This document shows, in pieces, positions 49,276 through 59,895 of a stretch of DNA of 64,000 nt. The position numbers and the translations under genes are program-made. How positions within the stretch are numbered: the stretch's first letter is position 1; the number at the start of each line of letters is the position of its first letter. This DNA comes from Desulfarculus baarsii DSM 2075 (lineage in GTDB: Bacteria > Desulfobacterota > Desulfarculia > Desulfarculales > Desulfarculaceae): positions 268,501-332,500 of the forward strand of contig NC_014365.1 in NCBI RefSeq assembly GCF_000143965.1, read 5' to 3'. The notes below the pieces were generated by a model. The model saw only the letters and a list, made by a program, of their open reading frames with translations. It was not told the origin of the DNA and ran no database searches.

Positions 49276-49937
49276 AGAGCGGGGTCAAAATACGCGTCCT
49301 GGCTCTGCTGGGCGCTTTGATGTTGGTGTTGAGCCTGGCCTCGTGGTCGATGGCCAGCGACGGCGCCGCCGGCGCGGAGACGGTCGAGCAGGTCGAGGCG
49401 CACGTGGGCGACGAGAACATGGAGGCCCAGGGCCATGGTCACGGCGTGACCGAGGGCCAGCTCCACGACTTCATCCTGCGTTGCGTCAACTTCGGCCTGT
49501 TGGTGATCATCCTGCTGGTGCTGGTGCGCAAGCCCGTCAAGAACGCCTTGGCCGCCCGTAGCGAAGGCATCGCCACCGAGCTGGACGAGCTGGCCCGGCG
49601 CAAGGAAGAGGCCGCCCGCGAGTTGGCCGAAATGGAGCGCCGCCTGCGCGACGCCCAGGGCGAGCGCGAGGCCATCGTGGCCGAATTCCGCGCCCAGGGC
49701 GAGCGCGAGGCCCAGCGCATCGTCGAGGGCGCCAAGGCCATGGCCCAGCGCATCAAGGACCAGGCCCAGTTCACCATCGAGCAGGAAACCAACCAGGCCA
49801 AGCTTGAGCTGCGGCGCGAGATCGCCGACCTGAGCGCCACGGTGGCCGGCGACATTCTGCGCGAGCAGATCACCGCCGACGACCGGGCCCGCCTGGTGAG
49901 CGAGTACTTGACCAAGGTGGAGCAGGAGGTACAGTGA
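49272..49937 (+). CDS. atpF: ATP synthase b subunit with N-terminal signal-like segment
   Basis: The second stator b subunit, 221 residues. Unlike atpF' it begins with an extra hydrophobic segment (VLALLGALMLVLSLASWSMA), then about 40 acidic/His residues, then the usual membrane helix (NFGLLVIILLVLVRKPV) and a long coiled coil (about 90-215). The extra segment is probably a cleaved signal peptide, placing about 40 residues outside the membrane. The GTG start and the 4-base overlaps on both sides mark a tightly coupled operon. Confidence 0.92.
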   Translation: MKSGVKIRVLALLGALMLVLSLASWSMASDGAAGAETVEQVEAHVGDENMEAQGHGHGVTEGQLHDFILRCVNFGLLVIILLVLVRKPVKNALAARSEGIATELDELARRKEEAARELAEMERRLRDAQGEREAIVAEFRAQGEREAQRIVEGAKAMAQRIKDQAQFTIEQETNQAKLELRREIADLSATVAGDILREQITADDRARLVSEYLTKVEQEVQ

Positions 49938-50484
49938 CCAGCTTTATTGTGGCCAAGCGGTACGCCAAGGCTTTGCTGGAACTAGGCAGGGAGGACGGCA
50001 ACACCGAGTTGTACGGCAAGGAGCTGGGCGCGGTGGCCCAGATGCTGGCCGACTCGGCGGAGTTGGAGTCGACGCTGGTCAATCCGGGCTTCGACTTCGA
50101 CAGCCGCAAGAAGCTCCTGGCCGCCATCCTGCAAAAACTGGGCGTCAGCCCCATGGTCGCCAATTTCTTCCGCCTGTTGATGGACCGGGGCCGCATCGCG
50201 GCCGCGCGGGACATCGCCTTGACCTACGGCCTGTTGCTGGACGAGGTCAACGGAGTCACCAGGGCGGAGGTGCGCACCGCGGCGGCGTTGAATGAGGAAG
50301 AAGTAAAGCGCCTGACCCAATCGTTGAAGTCTGTAGCGAGGCGTGAGGTGGCTTTGGAAGTTATCGAGGATCCCAGCTTGATTGGCGGAGTCGTGGCCAA
50401 GATTGGTGACTTGGTCTTGGACGGTTCGGTCAAAACCCAGCTGGCGAACTTGAAAGAATCCTTGAGAAGGGGTGATTACGCCTG

Positions 50485-50485
<1 letters not shown>
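49934..50485 (+). CDS. atpH: ATP synthase delta subunit
   Basis: The 183-residue OSCP-type subunit linking the stalk to F1. It has the N-terminal helical bundle ([18 protein letters not shown]) and the C-terminal signature [20 protein letters not shown]. The GTG overlaps atpF (GTGA), and its stop overlaps the atpA start by 1 base. Confidence 0.95.
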
Positions 50486-51999
<1,514 letters not shown>

Positions 52000-52004
52000 C
52001 GCTT

Positions 52005-52883
52005 ATGGCATCACTTCGCGACATACAAACCAAGATCTCCGCGGTCAAAAAGACCAGGCAGATCACCAAGGCCATGAACATGGTGGCCACGGCCAAGCTG
52101 CGCCAGGTGCAAGGCAAGACCGAGGCCTTCCGGCCCTACGCCACCAAGTTCCGCGAGGTCTTGGGCAGCCTGTCGCAGGGCGTCGACCCCGAAATCCACC
52201 CCCTCCTGGCCCAGCCGGAGGTGGTCGAGAACGTGGGCCTGATCGCCCTGTCGGCCGACCGCGGATTGTGTGGATCCTTCAACGCCGGCCTGATCGACAA
52301 GACGCAGAAGTTCATCAACGAAACCAAGGCCAACGGCCGCGGCCTGAAGATCTACGCCGTGGGCCGCCAGGTCGGCGACTATCTGCGCAAACGCAACATC
52401 GAGACGGCCCAGCGGCTCAGCGGCGCCATGAACGTGGTCGACTTCGACCTGGCCACCCAGGTGGGCGGCTTTGCGCTGGACCCCTTCCTGGCCGGCGAGG
52501 TGCAAGAGGTCTACATCATCTTCTCGCAGTTCATGGGCATGGGCCGGCAGGCGCCGACGGCGCTGAAACTGCTGCCCATCGAGCCGGAGGCGGCCTCCGA
52601 GGCGAGCGCGGCCGGCGCGGCCGAGTATCTGACCGAGCCATCGGCCGAGGAAATCCTGGTGGAATTGCTCCCGCGTTACCTCAACGTCACCATCTACCGC
52701 GCCCTGCTGGAGACCGCCACCAGCGAACACGCGGCCCGCATGACGGCCATGGACAACGCCACCAGGAACTGCAAGGACATGATCGAGCGCCTGACCCTGG
52801 CCTACAACAAGGCCCGCCAGGCGGCGATCACCACCGAGCTGATGGACATCATCGGCGGCGCCGAGGCCCTCAAGCAGGGCTGA
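52005..52883 (+). CDS. atpG: ATP synthase gamma subunit
   Basis: The central rotor shaft of F1, 292 residues. N-terminal DIQTKISAVKKTRQITKAMN and C-terminal TAMDNATRNCKDMIERLTLA with YNKARQAAITTEL are the family ends that form the coiled-coil axle. Starts 5 bases after atpA. Confidence 0.97.
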   Translation: MASLRDIQTKISAVKKTRQITKAMNMVATAKLRQVQGKTEAFRPYATKFREVLGSLSQGVDPEIHPLLAQPEVVENVGLIALSADRGLCGSFNAGLIDKTQKFINETKANGRGLKIYAVGRQVGDYLRKRNIETAQRLSGAMNVVDFDLATQVGGFALDPFLAGEVQEVYIIFSQFMGMGRQAPTALKLLPIEPEAASEASAAGAAEYLTEPSAEEILVELLPRYLNVTIYRALLETATSEHAARMTAMDNATRNCKDMIERLTLAYNKARQAAITTELMDIIGGAEALKQG

Positions 52884-52917
52884 CGAGCAAAATAATCACG
52901 CTTCTTATGGAGGCTAG

Positions 52918-54333
<1,416 letters not shown>

Positions 54334-54351
54334 ACGGGACCGGAGTGACCA

Positions 54352-54765
54352 ATGGCCAATAAGATACTGCTGGAAGTCGTCACCCCCGACAAGCTCCTGC
54401 TCAGCAAGGAGGTCGAGGCGGTTGTGGCCACCGGCGTGGACGGCGAGTTCGGCGTGCTTTACGGGCACGTGCCCTTCCTGGCCACCCTGGATATCGGCGA
54501 ACTGCGCTTCCGCGACGGCGCGCACACCGACTACGCGGCCATCGCCGGCGGTTTCGCCGAGGTCACGGGGAGCAAGGTCACGGTTCTGGCCGAGGCCGCC
54601 GAACTGGCCCGGGAAATCGACGTCGACCGCGCCCAACGCGCCCGCGAAAAGGCCGAGCAGCGCTTGGCCAAGGTGAAGGGCGAGGACATGGAATACATCC
54701 GCGTGGAGGCCGCCCTCAAGCGGGCGATGCTGCGCATGCGGATCGTGCAGCGCGGCCAGGCTTAG
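54352..54765 (+). CDS. atpC: ATP synthase epsilon subunit
   Basis: The 137-residue regulatory subunit bound to gamma. N-terminal beta domain with GVDGEFGVLYGHVPFLATL, then a C-terminal helical hairpin (AQRAREKAEQRLAKVK). It ends the operon before a strong terminator. atpB and atpE are absent here, so the Fo part is encoded elsewhere, as is usual in related bacteria. Confidence 0.95.
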   Translation: MANKILLEVVTPDKLLLSKEVEAVVATGVDGEFGVLYGHVPFLATLDIGELRFRDGAHTDYAAIAGGFAEVTGSKVTVLAEAAELAREIDVDRAQRAREKAEQRLAKVKGEDMEYIRVEAALKRAMLRMRIVQRGQA

Positions 54766-54792
54766 GCGCGGCCGCCCTTTGTCACAATCATG

Positions 54793-54828
54793 AGCGCCGG
54801 GCGGAGCGTATCCGCCCGGCGCTTTTTC
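54793..54828 (+). terminator. ATP synthase operon terminator
   Basis: A perfect 13-bp stem AGCGCCGGGCGGA / TCCGCCCGGCGCT with a 5-base loop, then TTTTT. Confidence 0.92.
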
Positions 54829-54872
54829 CATCAACGCCATCCTCGCCCGCGGCGCGCCGCGCGGAAAAAATC

Positions 54873-56084
54873 ATGAGCAAGCAACGAAAAATTATCAGCG
54901 CCCTTTTGGGCTTGACCGTCCTGGGCCTGTTGGCCAACGTGCTTTACGCCATCTTCAGCAAGGATCTGCCCCTGGCGGCGGTCACCTACAACATCGGCTA
55001 CGCCGAGGACATCGGCCTGGCGCTTTTTTATTTCATCCTGGGCCTGTTGATCTTTTTGGCCACCTTGTTCGCCCACGTGCTGTTCACGCGGCGGGGGCTG
55101 TTGCGCCTGGCGCTGGTGCTGGCCTCGCTGGTCGTGTCGCTGGTGCTCTTCGAGCTGGCGCTGATTCCCTTCAACCTGGTGTTCAACTCGGGCCGCGCCC
55201 TGGAGTTCAACTTCGAGCACACCCGCCGGGAGGCCGAGAAGAACCCGCACCTCAAGGGCACTTGGACGGCCAAGGTCAACTGGTTGCAAAAGGACGACGA
55301 GATCGGTTATCAGCCGTTGCTGGGCCCGGGCTTTCCCTACTCCGAGCATGGCGCGCTGCACAACGGCTATGACCCGGTCAAAAGGCCGGGCCTGACGCGG
55401 GTGCTGTTTTTGGGCGATTCGATCTGCGCGCTGGGGTTTTTAACCGAATATTGCAAGGAAATCGCCGGGCTGGCCAATTACGACTATTGGACGATGGGCG
55501 TCTATGGCTATTCCACCCGCCAGGAGCTGATCTATTTCCAGCGCAACGGCCTGAAGCTGCGCCCAGACGTGGTCATCCTGGAGTTTTGCCTCAACGACTG
55601 GGACGGCACGCCGGTGGTGCTCAAGGACGAGGGCGGCTACACTGTCATCGCCAACACCTACGTGGGCGCCCAGCACATAAACTATTGGCTTTACAAGCAT
55701 TCAACGCTATACCGCGTCTATGTGTCGCTGAAGGCCTCCTTCACCAACCGGGCCAGCCTGCAAGACGACGTGCGCGAAAACATCGCGCTGCTGCAAAGGC
55801 TCAGCCGGCAGCACGGCTTCGCCCTGCGCGTGGTGGTCTACCCCGAGCTGGAGAAGCTGACCCTGTGGCCGGAAAACTTCCGGCGGCAGCGGGCCGACAT
55901 CCTCAAGATACTGGATGAGCTGGGCATCGAACACTACGACGTGGCTCCGATGATGGACCGCCAGCTACAACGCCACTCCCGCGACTGGGCCCGCCTGGAG
56001 CCCACCGACCACTTCCATCCTTCGCGGGCCCTGAGCCGGTTGATCGCCGAGGAGGTCGTCGAGCGCGGTTACCTGCGGCCATGA
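54873..56084 (+). CDS. membrane-anchored SGNH/GDSL-family hydrolase
   Basis: A 403-residue protein with three membrane helices in the first 110 residues (IISALLGLTVLGLLANVLYA, FYFILGLLIFLATLFAHVLF, LALVLASLVVSLVLFELALI). A soluble SGNH domain follows. Block I is FLGDSICALGF (catalytic Ser), a possible block III is CLNDWDG, and block V is TDHFHPS (Asp and His). Such proteins act on acyl or acetyl groups, often of envelope polysaccharides, outside the membrane. The substrate is unknown. It lies between atpC and glmU and is probably independently transcribed. Confidence 0.8.
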   Translation: MSKQRKIISALLGLTVLGLLANVLYAIFSKDLPLAAVTYNIGYAEDIGLALFYFILGLLIFLATLFAHVLFTRRGLLRLALVLASLVVSLVLFELALIPFNLVFNSGRALEFNFEHTRREAEKNPHLKGTWTAKVNWLQKDDEIGYQPLLGPGFPYSEHGALHNGYDPVKRPGLTRVLFLGDSICALGFLTEYCKEIAGLANYDYWTMGVYGYSTRQELIYFQRNGLKLRPDVVILEFCLNDWDGTPVVLKDEGGYTVIANTYVGAQHINYWLYKHSTLYRVYVSLKASFTNRASLQDDVRENIALLQRLSRQHGFALRVVVYPELEKLTLWPENFRRQRADILKILDELGIEHYDVAPMMDRQLQRHSRDWARLEPTDHFHPSRALSRLIAEEVVERGYLRP

Positions 56085-56134
56085 AAAAATTGGCGCAAGG
56101 CTAGTAACGACGGGCGGGCGATGTTACGCTTTAG

Positions 56135-56162
56135 CCCGCGCGGACCATGCCGGCCGCGCGGG
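56135..56162 (+). promoter_or_regulatory. hairpin overlapping the glmU ribosome site
   Basis: CCCGCGCGG (56135-56143) pairs perfectly with CCGCGCGGG (56154-56162). The last bases run into the GGGAGGG ribosome site, so the stem could limit translation of the nucleotidyltransferase gene. Confidence 0.4.
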
Positions 56163-56176
56163 AGGGACCGAAACCG

Positions 56177-56953
56177 ATGAACGCCCCGGGGACCAATCCC
56201 AGCGAGCTTGCCGTGGTCATTCTGGCCGCCGGCAAGGGCACGCGCATGAAGTCCGATCTGCCCAAGGTTTTGCATCCCCTGGCCGGCCGGCCGTTGCTGG
56301 GCCATGTCCTGGCCCTGGCCGATGCGCTGGGGGCCAGCCGCAAGGTGGCGGTGATCGGCTATCAGGCCCAGCTTGTCCGCCAGGCCTTCGCCGCGCGTGG
56401 CGATCTGCTCTACGCCGTGCAAGAGCCCCAACTGGGCACCGGCCACGCCATGATGGCCGCCGCGCCGGCCTTGGCCGGTTTTGCCGGACGGGTGCTGGTG
56501 CTCTATGGCGACGTGCCCTGCCTGCGCGCCGAAACCTGCCGCCGCCTGCTGGCCGAGCACGACCGCCAAGGCAACGCCATGACCGTGCTGGCCATGGAGC
56601 TGGAGCGGCCCGGGGCTTACGGCCGCTTGATCGCCGGCGCGGACGGCAGGTTGCGGGCCATCGTCGAGGCCCGCGACGCCAGCCCCGCGCAACTGGCCGT
56701 GCGCCTGGTCAATTCGGGCATTTATGTGTTCGAGGCGGCGGCGCTTTTGGGCAATCTCGCGGCCATCCGCCCGGACAACGATCAGCAAGAGTATTATCTC
56801 ACCGACATGGCCGGCATCCTGGGGGGCTTGGGCCTGGCGGTGGGCTACGTGATCTGCCCCGATCCCGACGAGGTGGCCGGCGTCAACTCCAAGGACGAAT
56901 TGGCCCAACTGGAAGCGCGCCTGGCCGCCGGCCGCGGCGCGGTGGGAGCATAG
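56177..56953 (+). CDS. stand-alone GlmU-type N-acetylglucosamine-1-phosphate uridyltransferase domain
   Basis: A 258-residue nucleotidyltransferase matching the N-terminal domain of GlmU. It has the signature AAGKGTRMKSDLPKVLHPLA, then QEPQLGTGHAMMAA, YGDVPCL and the metal Asp of VNSKDELAQLE. The left-handed beta-helix acetyltransferase domain (about 200 residues) is missing, and the next gene starts 4 bases later, so the gene is not simply truncated. The acetylation of glucosamine-1-phosphate must be done elsewhere. The ATG at 56177 gives a GGAGGG site 10 bases upstream. It pairs with glmS for UDP-GlcNAc synthesis. Confidence 0.85.
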   Translation: MNAPGTNPSELAVVILAAGKGTRMKSDLPKVLHPLAGRPLLGHVLALADALGASRKVAVIGYQAQLVRQAFAARGDLLYAVQEPQLGTGHAMMAAAPALAGFAGRVLVLYGDVPCLRAETCRRLLAEHDRQGNAMTVLAMELERPGAYGRLIAGADGRLRAIVEARDASPAQLAVRLVNSGIYVFEAAALLGNLAAIRPDNDQQEYYLTDMAGILGGLGLAVGYVICPDPDEVAGVNSKDELAQLEARLAAGRGAVGA

Positions 56954-56957
56954 GCAA

Positions 56958-58796
56958 ATGTGTGGCATTATCGGCTACATCGGCCCCAAAGACCCGGTTG
57001 AGGTGATCATGGAAGGCCTCAGCCGCCTGGAGTACCGCGGCTATGATTCGGCCGGCTTGGCCGTCATCGACCAGGGCGGGTTTGTCGTGCGGCGGGCCAC
57101 CGGCAAGCTGGAGGGCCTGCGCCAACGCCTGGCCCTGGAGCCGGTGCATGGCACGATCGGCATGGGCCACACCCGCTGGGCCACCCACGGCCGGCCCTGT
57201 GAGGCCAACGCCCACCCCCACCTGGCCGGCGACGTGGCCGTGGTGCATAACGGCATCATCGAAAATTATCTGGAGCTCAAGCGCGAGTTGCAGGCCGAGG
57301 GCCGCCAGTTCAGCTCCGACACCGACACCGAGATCGTCGCCCACCTGGTCCAGCGCGAGCTCGATCACGGCGCGGTCGATCTGCCCCAGGCCGTCAGCCG
57401 GGCCCTGGGCCAGATCCGCGGCTCCTACGCCCTGGTCATCCTGGACCGCCGGCGGCCCGACTTGATGATCGGCGCGCGCAAGGATTCGCCGCTGATTCTG
57501 GGCCTGGGCCAGCAGCCGGGCGAGTTTTTCCTGGCCTCGGACGTGCCGGCCTTTTTGTCGCATAGCAACCAGGTGGTGTTTTTGGACGACGGCGATCTGG
57601 TGACGATCAGCCACGGCGGCTACCAGATCGAAAGCCTGCTGGGCCCGGCCAAGGAGCACGCCGTCACCACCATCAGTTGGTCGCCGGCCATGGCCGAAAA
57701 GGCCGGCTTCAAACATTTCATGCAAAAAGAGATCTTCGAGCAGCCCCGCGCCCTGACCGACACGCTCACCGGGCGGGTCAAGGCCGGCTCCGAGGAGATT
57801 TTCCTGCCCGACCTGGGCCTGAGCGAAGGCGACCTGCGCCAGGCCAAGCGCATGGTTTTGCTGGCCTGCGGCACCAGTTATCACGCGGCGCTGGTGGCCA
57901 AGTTCGCCATCGAGGGCCTGGCCCGCATGCCCGCCGAGGTGGACCTGGGCTCCGAGTTCCGCTACCGCGACCCGCTGGTGGGGCCGGGCGACATCGTGGT
58001 GGCCATCAGCCAATCGGGCGAGACCGCCGACACCCTGGCCGCCGTGCGCGAGGCCCGAGCCAAAGGCGCGCGGGCGGTGGGCGTGTGCAACGTGTTGGGC
58101 TCGACGCTCACCCGCGAGACCGACGGCGTGGTCTACACCCACGCCGGGCCCGAGATCGGCGTGGCCTCAACCAAGGCCTTCACCACCCAGTTGATGGCGC
58201 TATACATCCTGGCCATCCACCTGGGCCGGACGCGGGGCGTGCTGGACGCCGGGGCCACGCGCCGCCTGGTCGATCAACTGGTGCTGTTGCCGGGGCTGGT
58301 CCAACAGACGTTGGAGCGCGAGGAAGAGGTGCGCAAGGTGGCCGAGGCCTATTGCCAGGCCTCGGATTTTTTGTACCTTGGCCGGGGCAACTGTTTCCCC
58401 ATCGCCCTGGAAGGCGCGCTGAAGCTGAAGGAAATCAGCTATATTCACGCCGAGGGCTATCCGGCCGGCGAGATGAAGCACGGACCAATCGCCCTCATCG
58501 ACGAAAAAATGCCGGTGGTCGTCCTGGCCAACCAGACCGACGTGCTGGAAAAGGTGCTCTCCAACATGGAGGAGGTGCGCGCCCGGGGCGGCAAGCTCAT
58601 CGCCGTCACCGAGGAGGACAACCGCTCGGCCCAGGCCTTGGCCGACGCCATCATCACCGTGCCCAACACGCCGCCCCTTTTGGCGCCGGTGACCATGGTC
58701 ACGCCGCTGCAGTTGCTGGCCTATCACGTGGCCGTGCTGCGCGGCACGGACGTGGACCAGCCACGCAATCTGGCCAAGAGCGTCACGGTGGAGTAA
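56958..58796 (+). CDS. glmS: glutamine-fructose-6-phosphate aminotransferase (isomerizing)
   Basis: Makes glucosamine-6-phosphate, the first step to UDP-GlcNAc. The 612-residue enzyme has Cys2 as glutaminase nucleophile (MCGIIGYIG), RLEYRGYDSAG and HTRWATHG. Two SIS domains follow (CGTSYHAALVAKFAIEG, SQSGETADTLAA), and the C-terminus ends NLAKSVTVE. It starts 4 bases after the uridyltransferase gene. No glmS ribozyme is possible in the spacer. Confidence 0.98.
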   Translation: MCGIIGYIGPKDPVEVIMEGLSRLEYRGYDSAGLAVIDQGGFVVRRATGKLEGLRQRLALEPVHGTIGMGHTRWATHGRPCEANAHPHLAGDVAVVHNGIIENYLELKRELQAEGRQFSSDTDTEIVAHLVQRELDHGAVDLPQAVSRALGQIRGSYALVILDRRRPDLMIGARKDSPLILGLGQQPGEFFLASDVPAFLSHSNQVVFLDDGDLVTISHGGYQIESLLGPAKEHAVTTISWSPAMAEKAGFKHFMQKEIFEQPRALTDTLTGRVKAGSEEIFLPDLGLSEGDLRQAKRMVLLACGTSYHAALVAKFAIEGLARMPAEVDLGSEFRYRDPLVGPGDIVVAISQSGETADTLAAVREARAKGARAVGVCNVLGSTLTRETDGVVYTHAGPEIGVASTKAFTTQLMALYILAIHLGRTRGVLDAGATRRLVDQLVLLPGLVQQTLEREEEVRKVAEAYCQASDFLYLGRGNCFPIALEGALKLKEISYIHAEGYPAGEMKHGPIALIDEKMPVVVLANQTDVLEKVLSNMEEVRARGGKLIAVTEEDNRSAQALADAIITVPNTPPLLAPVTMVTPLQLLAYHVAVLRGTDVDQPRNLAKSVTVE

Positions 58797-58831
58797 GTTC
58801 GTAAAAAAACATAGGAAAATTTACAAAACTA

Positions 58832-58860
58832 TTGACCGGGCACGGCCGTTGCCCTAAATT
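58832..58860 (+). promoter_or_regulatory. promoter of the zapB-like/zapA/6S unit with palindromic spacer
   Basis: TTGACC and TAAATT are separated by 17 bases. The spacer is itself an inverted repeat (GGGCA-CGGCCGT-TGCCC), a possible operator between the two promoter elements. Confidence 0.6.
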
Positions 58861-58888
58861 GATACATAGGAACGAGGGCCAGAATCCC

Positions 58889-59107
58889 ATGGAAATTGCC
58901 GTGTTTGCTCGTCTGGAACAAAAAGTTGAGGCTCTGCTGGAGCGGCTGGCGGCTCTGAAGGAAGAAAATTCGGAGCTGATGAAACTCTACAACGAGAAAG
59001 ACAGCGAAGCGACCGAGCTGAAACGCCAGCTGGCCGCCCAGGAAGCCGAACGCGAGCAAGTACGGCAGAGGATAGAAAATCTGGTGGCCAAACTGGAACA
59101 GATATAG
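58889..59107 (+). CDS. ZapB-like coiled-coil cell-division protein
   Basis: A 72-residue protein that is almost entirely coiled coil (ARLEQKVEALLERLAALKEE, LKRQLAAQEAEREQVRQRIE). Size, charge pattern and position directly before zapA fit ZapB, which bundles at the division site through ZapA. Sequence similarity of coiled coils is weak evidence. The ATG at 58889 follows GAGG 11 bases upstream; the longer frame from 58832 would start inside the promoter. Confidence 0.75.
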   Translation: MEIAVFARLEQKVEALLERLAALKEENSELMKLYNEKDSEATELKRQLAAQEAEREQVRQRIENLVAKLEQI

Positions 59108-59119
59108 CGGCGGTCGCAT

Positions 59120-59404
59120 ATGGCCGGCGTTAAGGTAGAGATTCTAGGCAGCGAATATGTCTTGCGCTCGGACAGGGGAGAGGCCCAGGTCAGGCGGGTT
59201 GCCGGCTACCTGGACGACCGTCTGAGCGAGGTGCTGTCTTCGACCACGACGTCTTCGACCCTGGCAGCAACAGTTTTGGCCGCCCTGAACATCACCAGCG
59301 AGCTTCTTTCGTTGAAGGACGAAAGGGAAAGCCTGCTTAGGGAGATTGAGGTCAGAGCGGAACGGCTTGCGCAAAGAATTGACCAAGCCGTAAAAGCAAG
59401 TTAA
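59120..59404 (+). CDS. zapA: cell-division protein ZapA
   Basis: A 94-residue FtsZ-associated protein that crosslinks protofilaments. The N-terminal beta domain (VKVEILGSEYVLRSDRGEAQ, VRRVAGYLDDRL) precedes a long C-terminal helix (ALNITSELLSLKDERESLLR). Its stop codon touches the 6S RNA 5' end, the arrangement known from many proteobacteria. Confidence 0.92.
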   Translation: MAGVKVEILGSEYVLRSDRGEAQVRRVAGYLDDRLSEVLSSTTTSSTLAATVLAALNITSELLSLKDERESLLREIEVRAERLAQRIDQAVKAS

Positions 59405-59581
59405 TCCCTGCGCTGTTCGTGGACTGGCAAGAAGCATTTTTGAGCCAACACTTATATAAAGGGCCCAATGCCACTGAGCCATGGGGGCGGCGCCGCACGC
59501 GGATGCCCGAACCGGCCTCACGCCGGGCCCACCTGTTTCGACAGGTTCAAAACACGCTTGCCGCACGGCAGAGGCGGGGAT
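59404..59581 (+). ncRNA. ssrS: 6S RNA
   Basis: The regulatory RNA that mimics an open promoter and sequesters sigma-70 RNA polymerase. The ends pair: ATCCCTGC (59404-59411) with GCGGGGAT (59574-59581), then CTGTT (59413-59417) with GGCAG (59567-59571). The length, 178 bases, is typical. CTGTTCGTG and a GGGCCCAATGCCACTGAGCC segment resemble E. coli 6S (GATGTTCGC, GGGCC...CTGAGCC). ACCTGT-TTCG-ACAGGT (59531-59546) gives a UUCG tetraloop hairpin. The position between zapA and rny supports the call. Exact ends are inferred from pairing. Confidence 0.82.
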
Positions 59582-59895
59582 CTTTAAGCGCTTCGATAAG
59601 ACGCTGTATTTACGAGCTAAAGGCGCAAATGAGCGCTTTGTCTCCATTGACGATGATCGCCGCCAGCCAGCCGATGGGCCACCAAGATGCCTGTGGCAGG
59701 GCGGCGCACCCGGCGGAAGCGGGGCCCAGCCGCGCTTCCGGCGTTGATCCCCGCTGGCGCGGGCCGGGGCGTCCATCGAGATAACTTGTCGTAAATACTA
59801 GCCTTATCGCGCCGTAAGGCGGGCCTGGCCCGCCGCCGGGATCCGGCGCGCTTGCCGCATGGCCTCAACCTCCTTGCCGCGACCAAGGAGGATCC
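59582..59895. other. 6S RNA-rny intergenic region
   Basis: The 314-base spacer shows no coding frame. It contains the hairpin GCCTTA-N8-TAAGGC (59801-59820) and GCCGG-GAT-CCGGC close to the rny start, in what is probably the rny leader. No tRNA could be folded from it by eye. Confidence 0.5.

Noticed and set aside
56954..56957. glmS ribozyme upstream of glmS
   Set aside because: Only 4 bases separate glmS from the upstream gene, so there is no room for it.
59582..59895. tRNA gene after 6S RNA
   Set aside because: No cloverleaf with a TTC-type T loop and acceptor pairing could be built.
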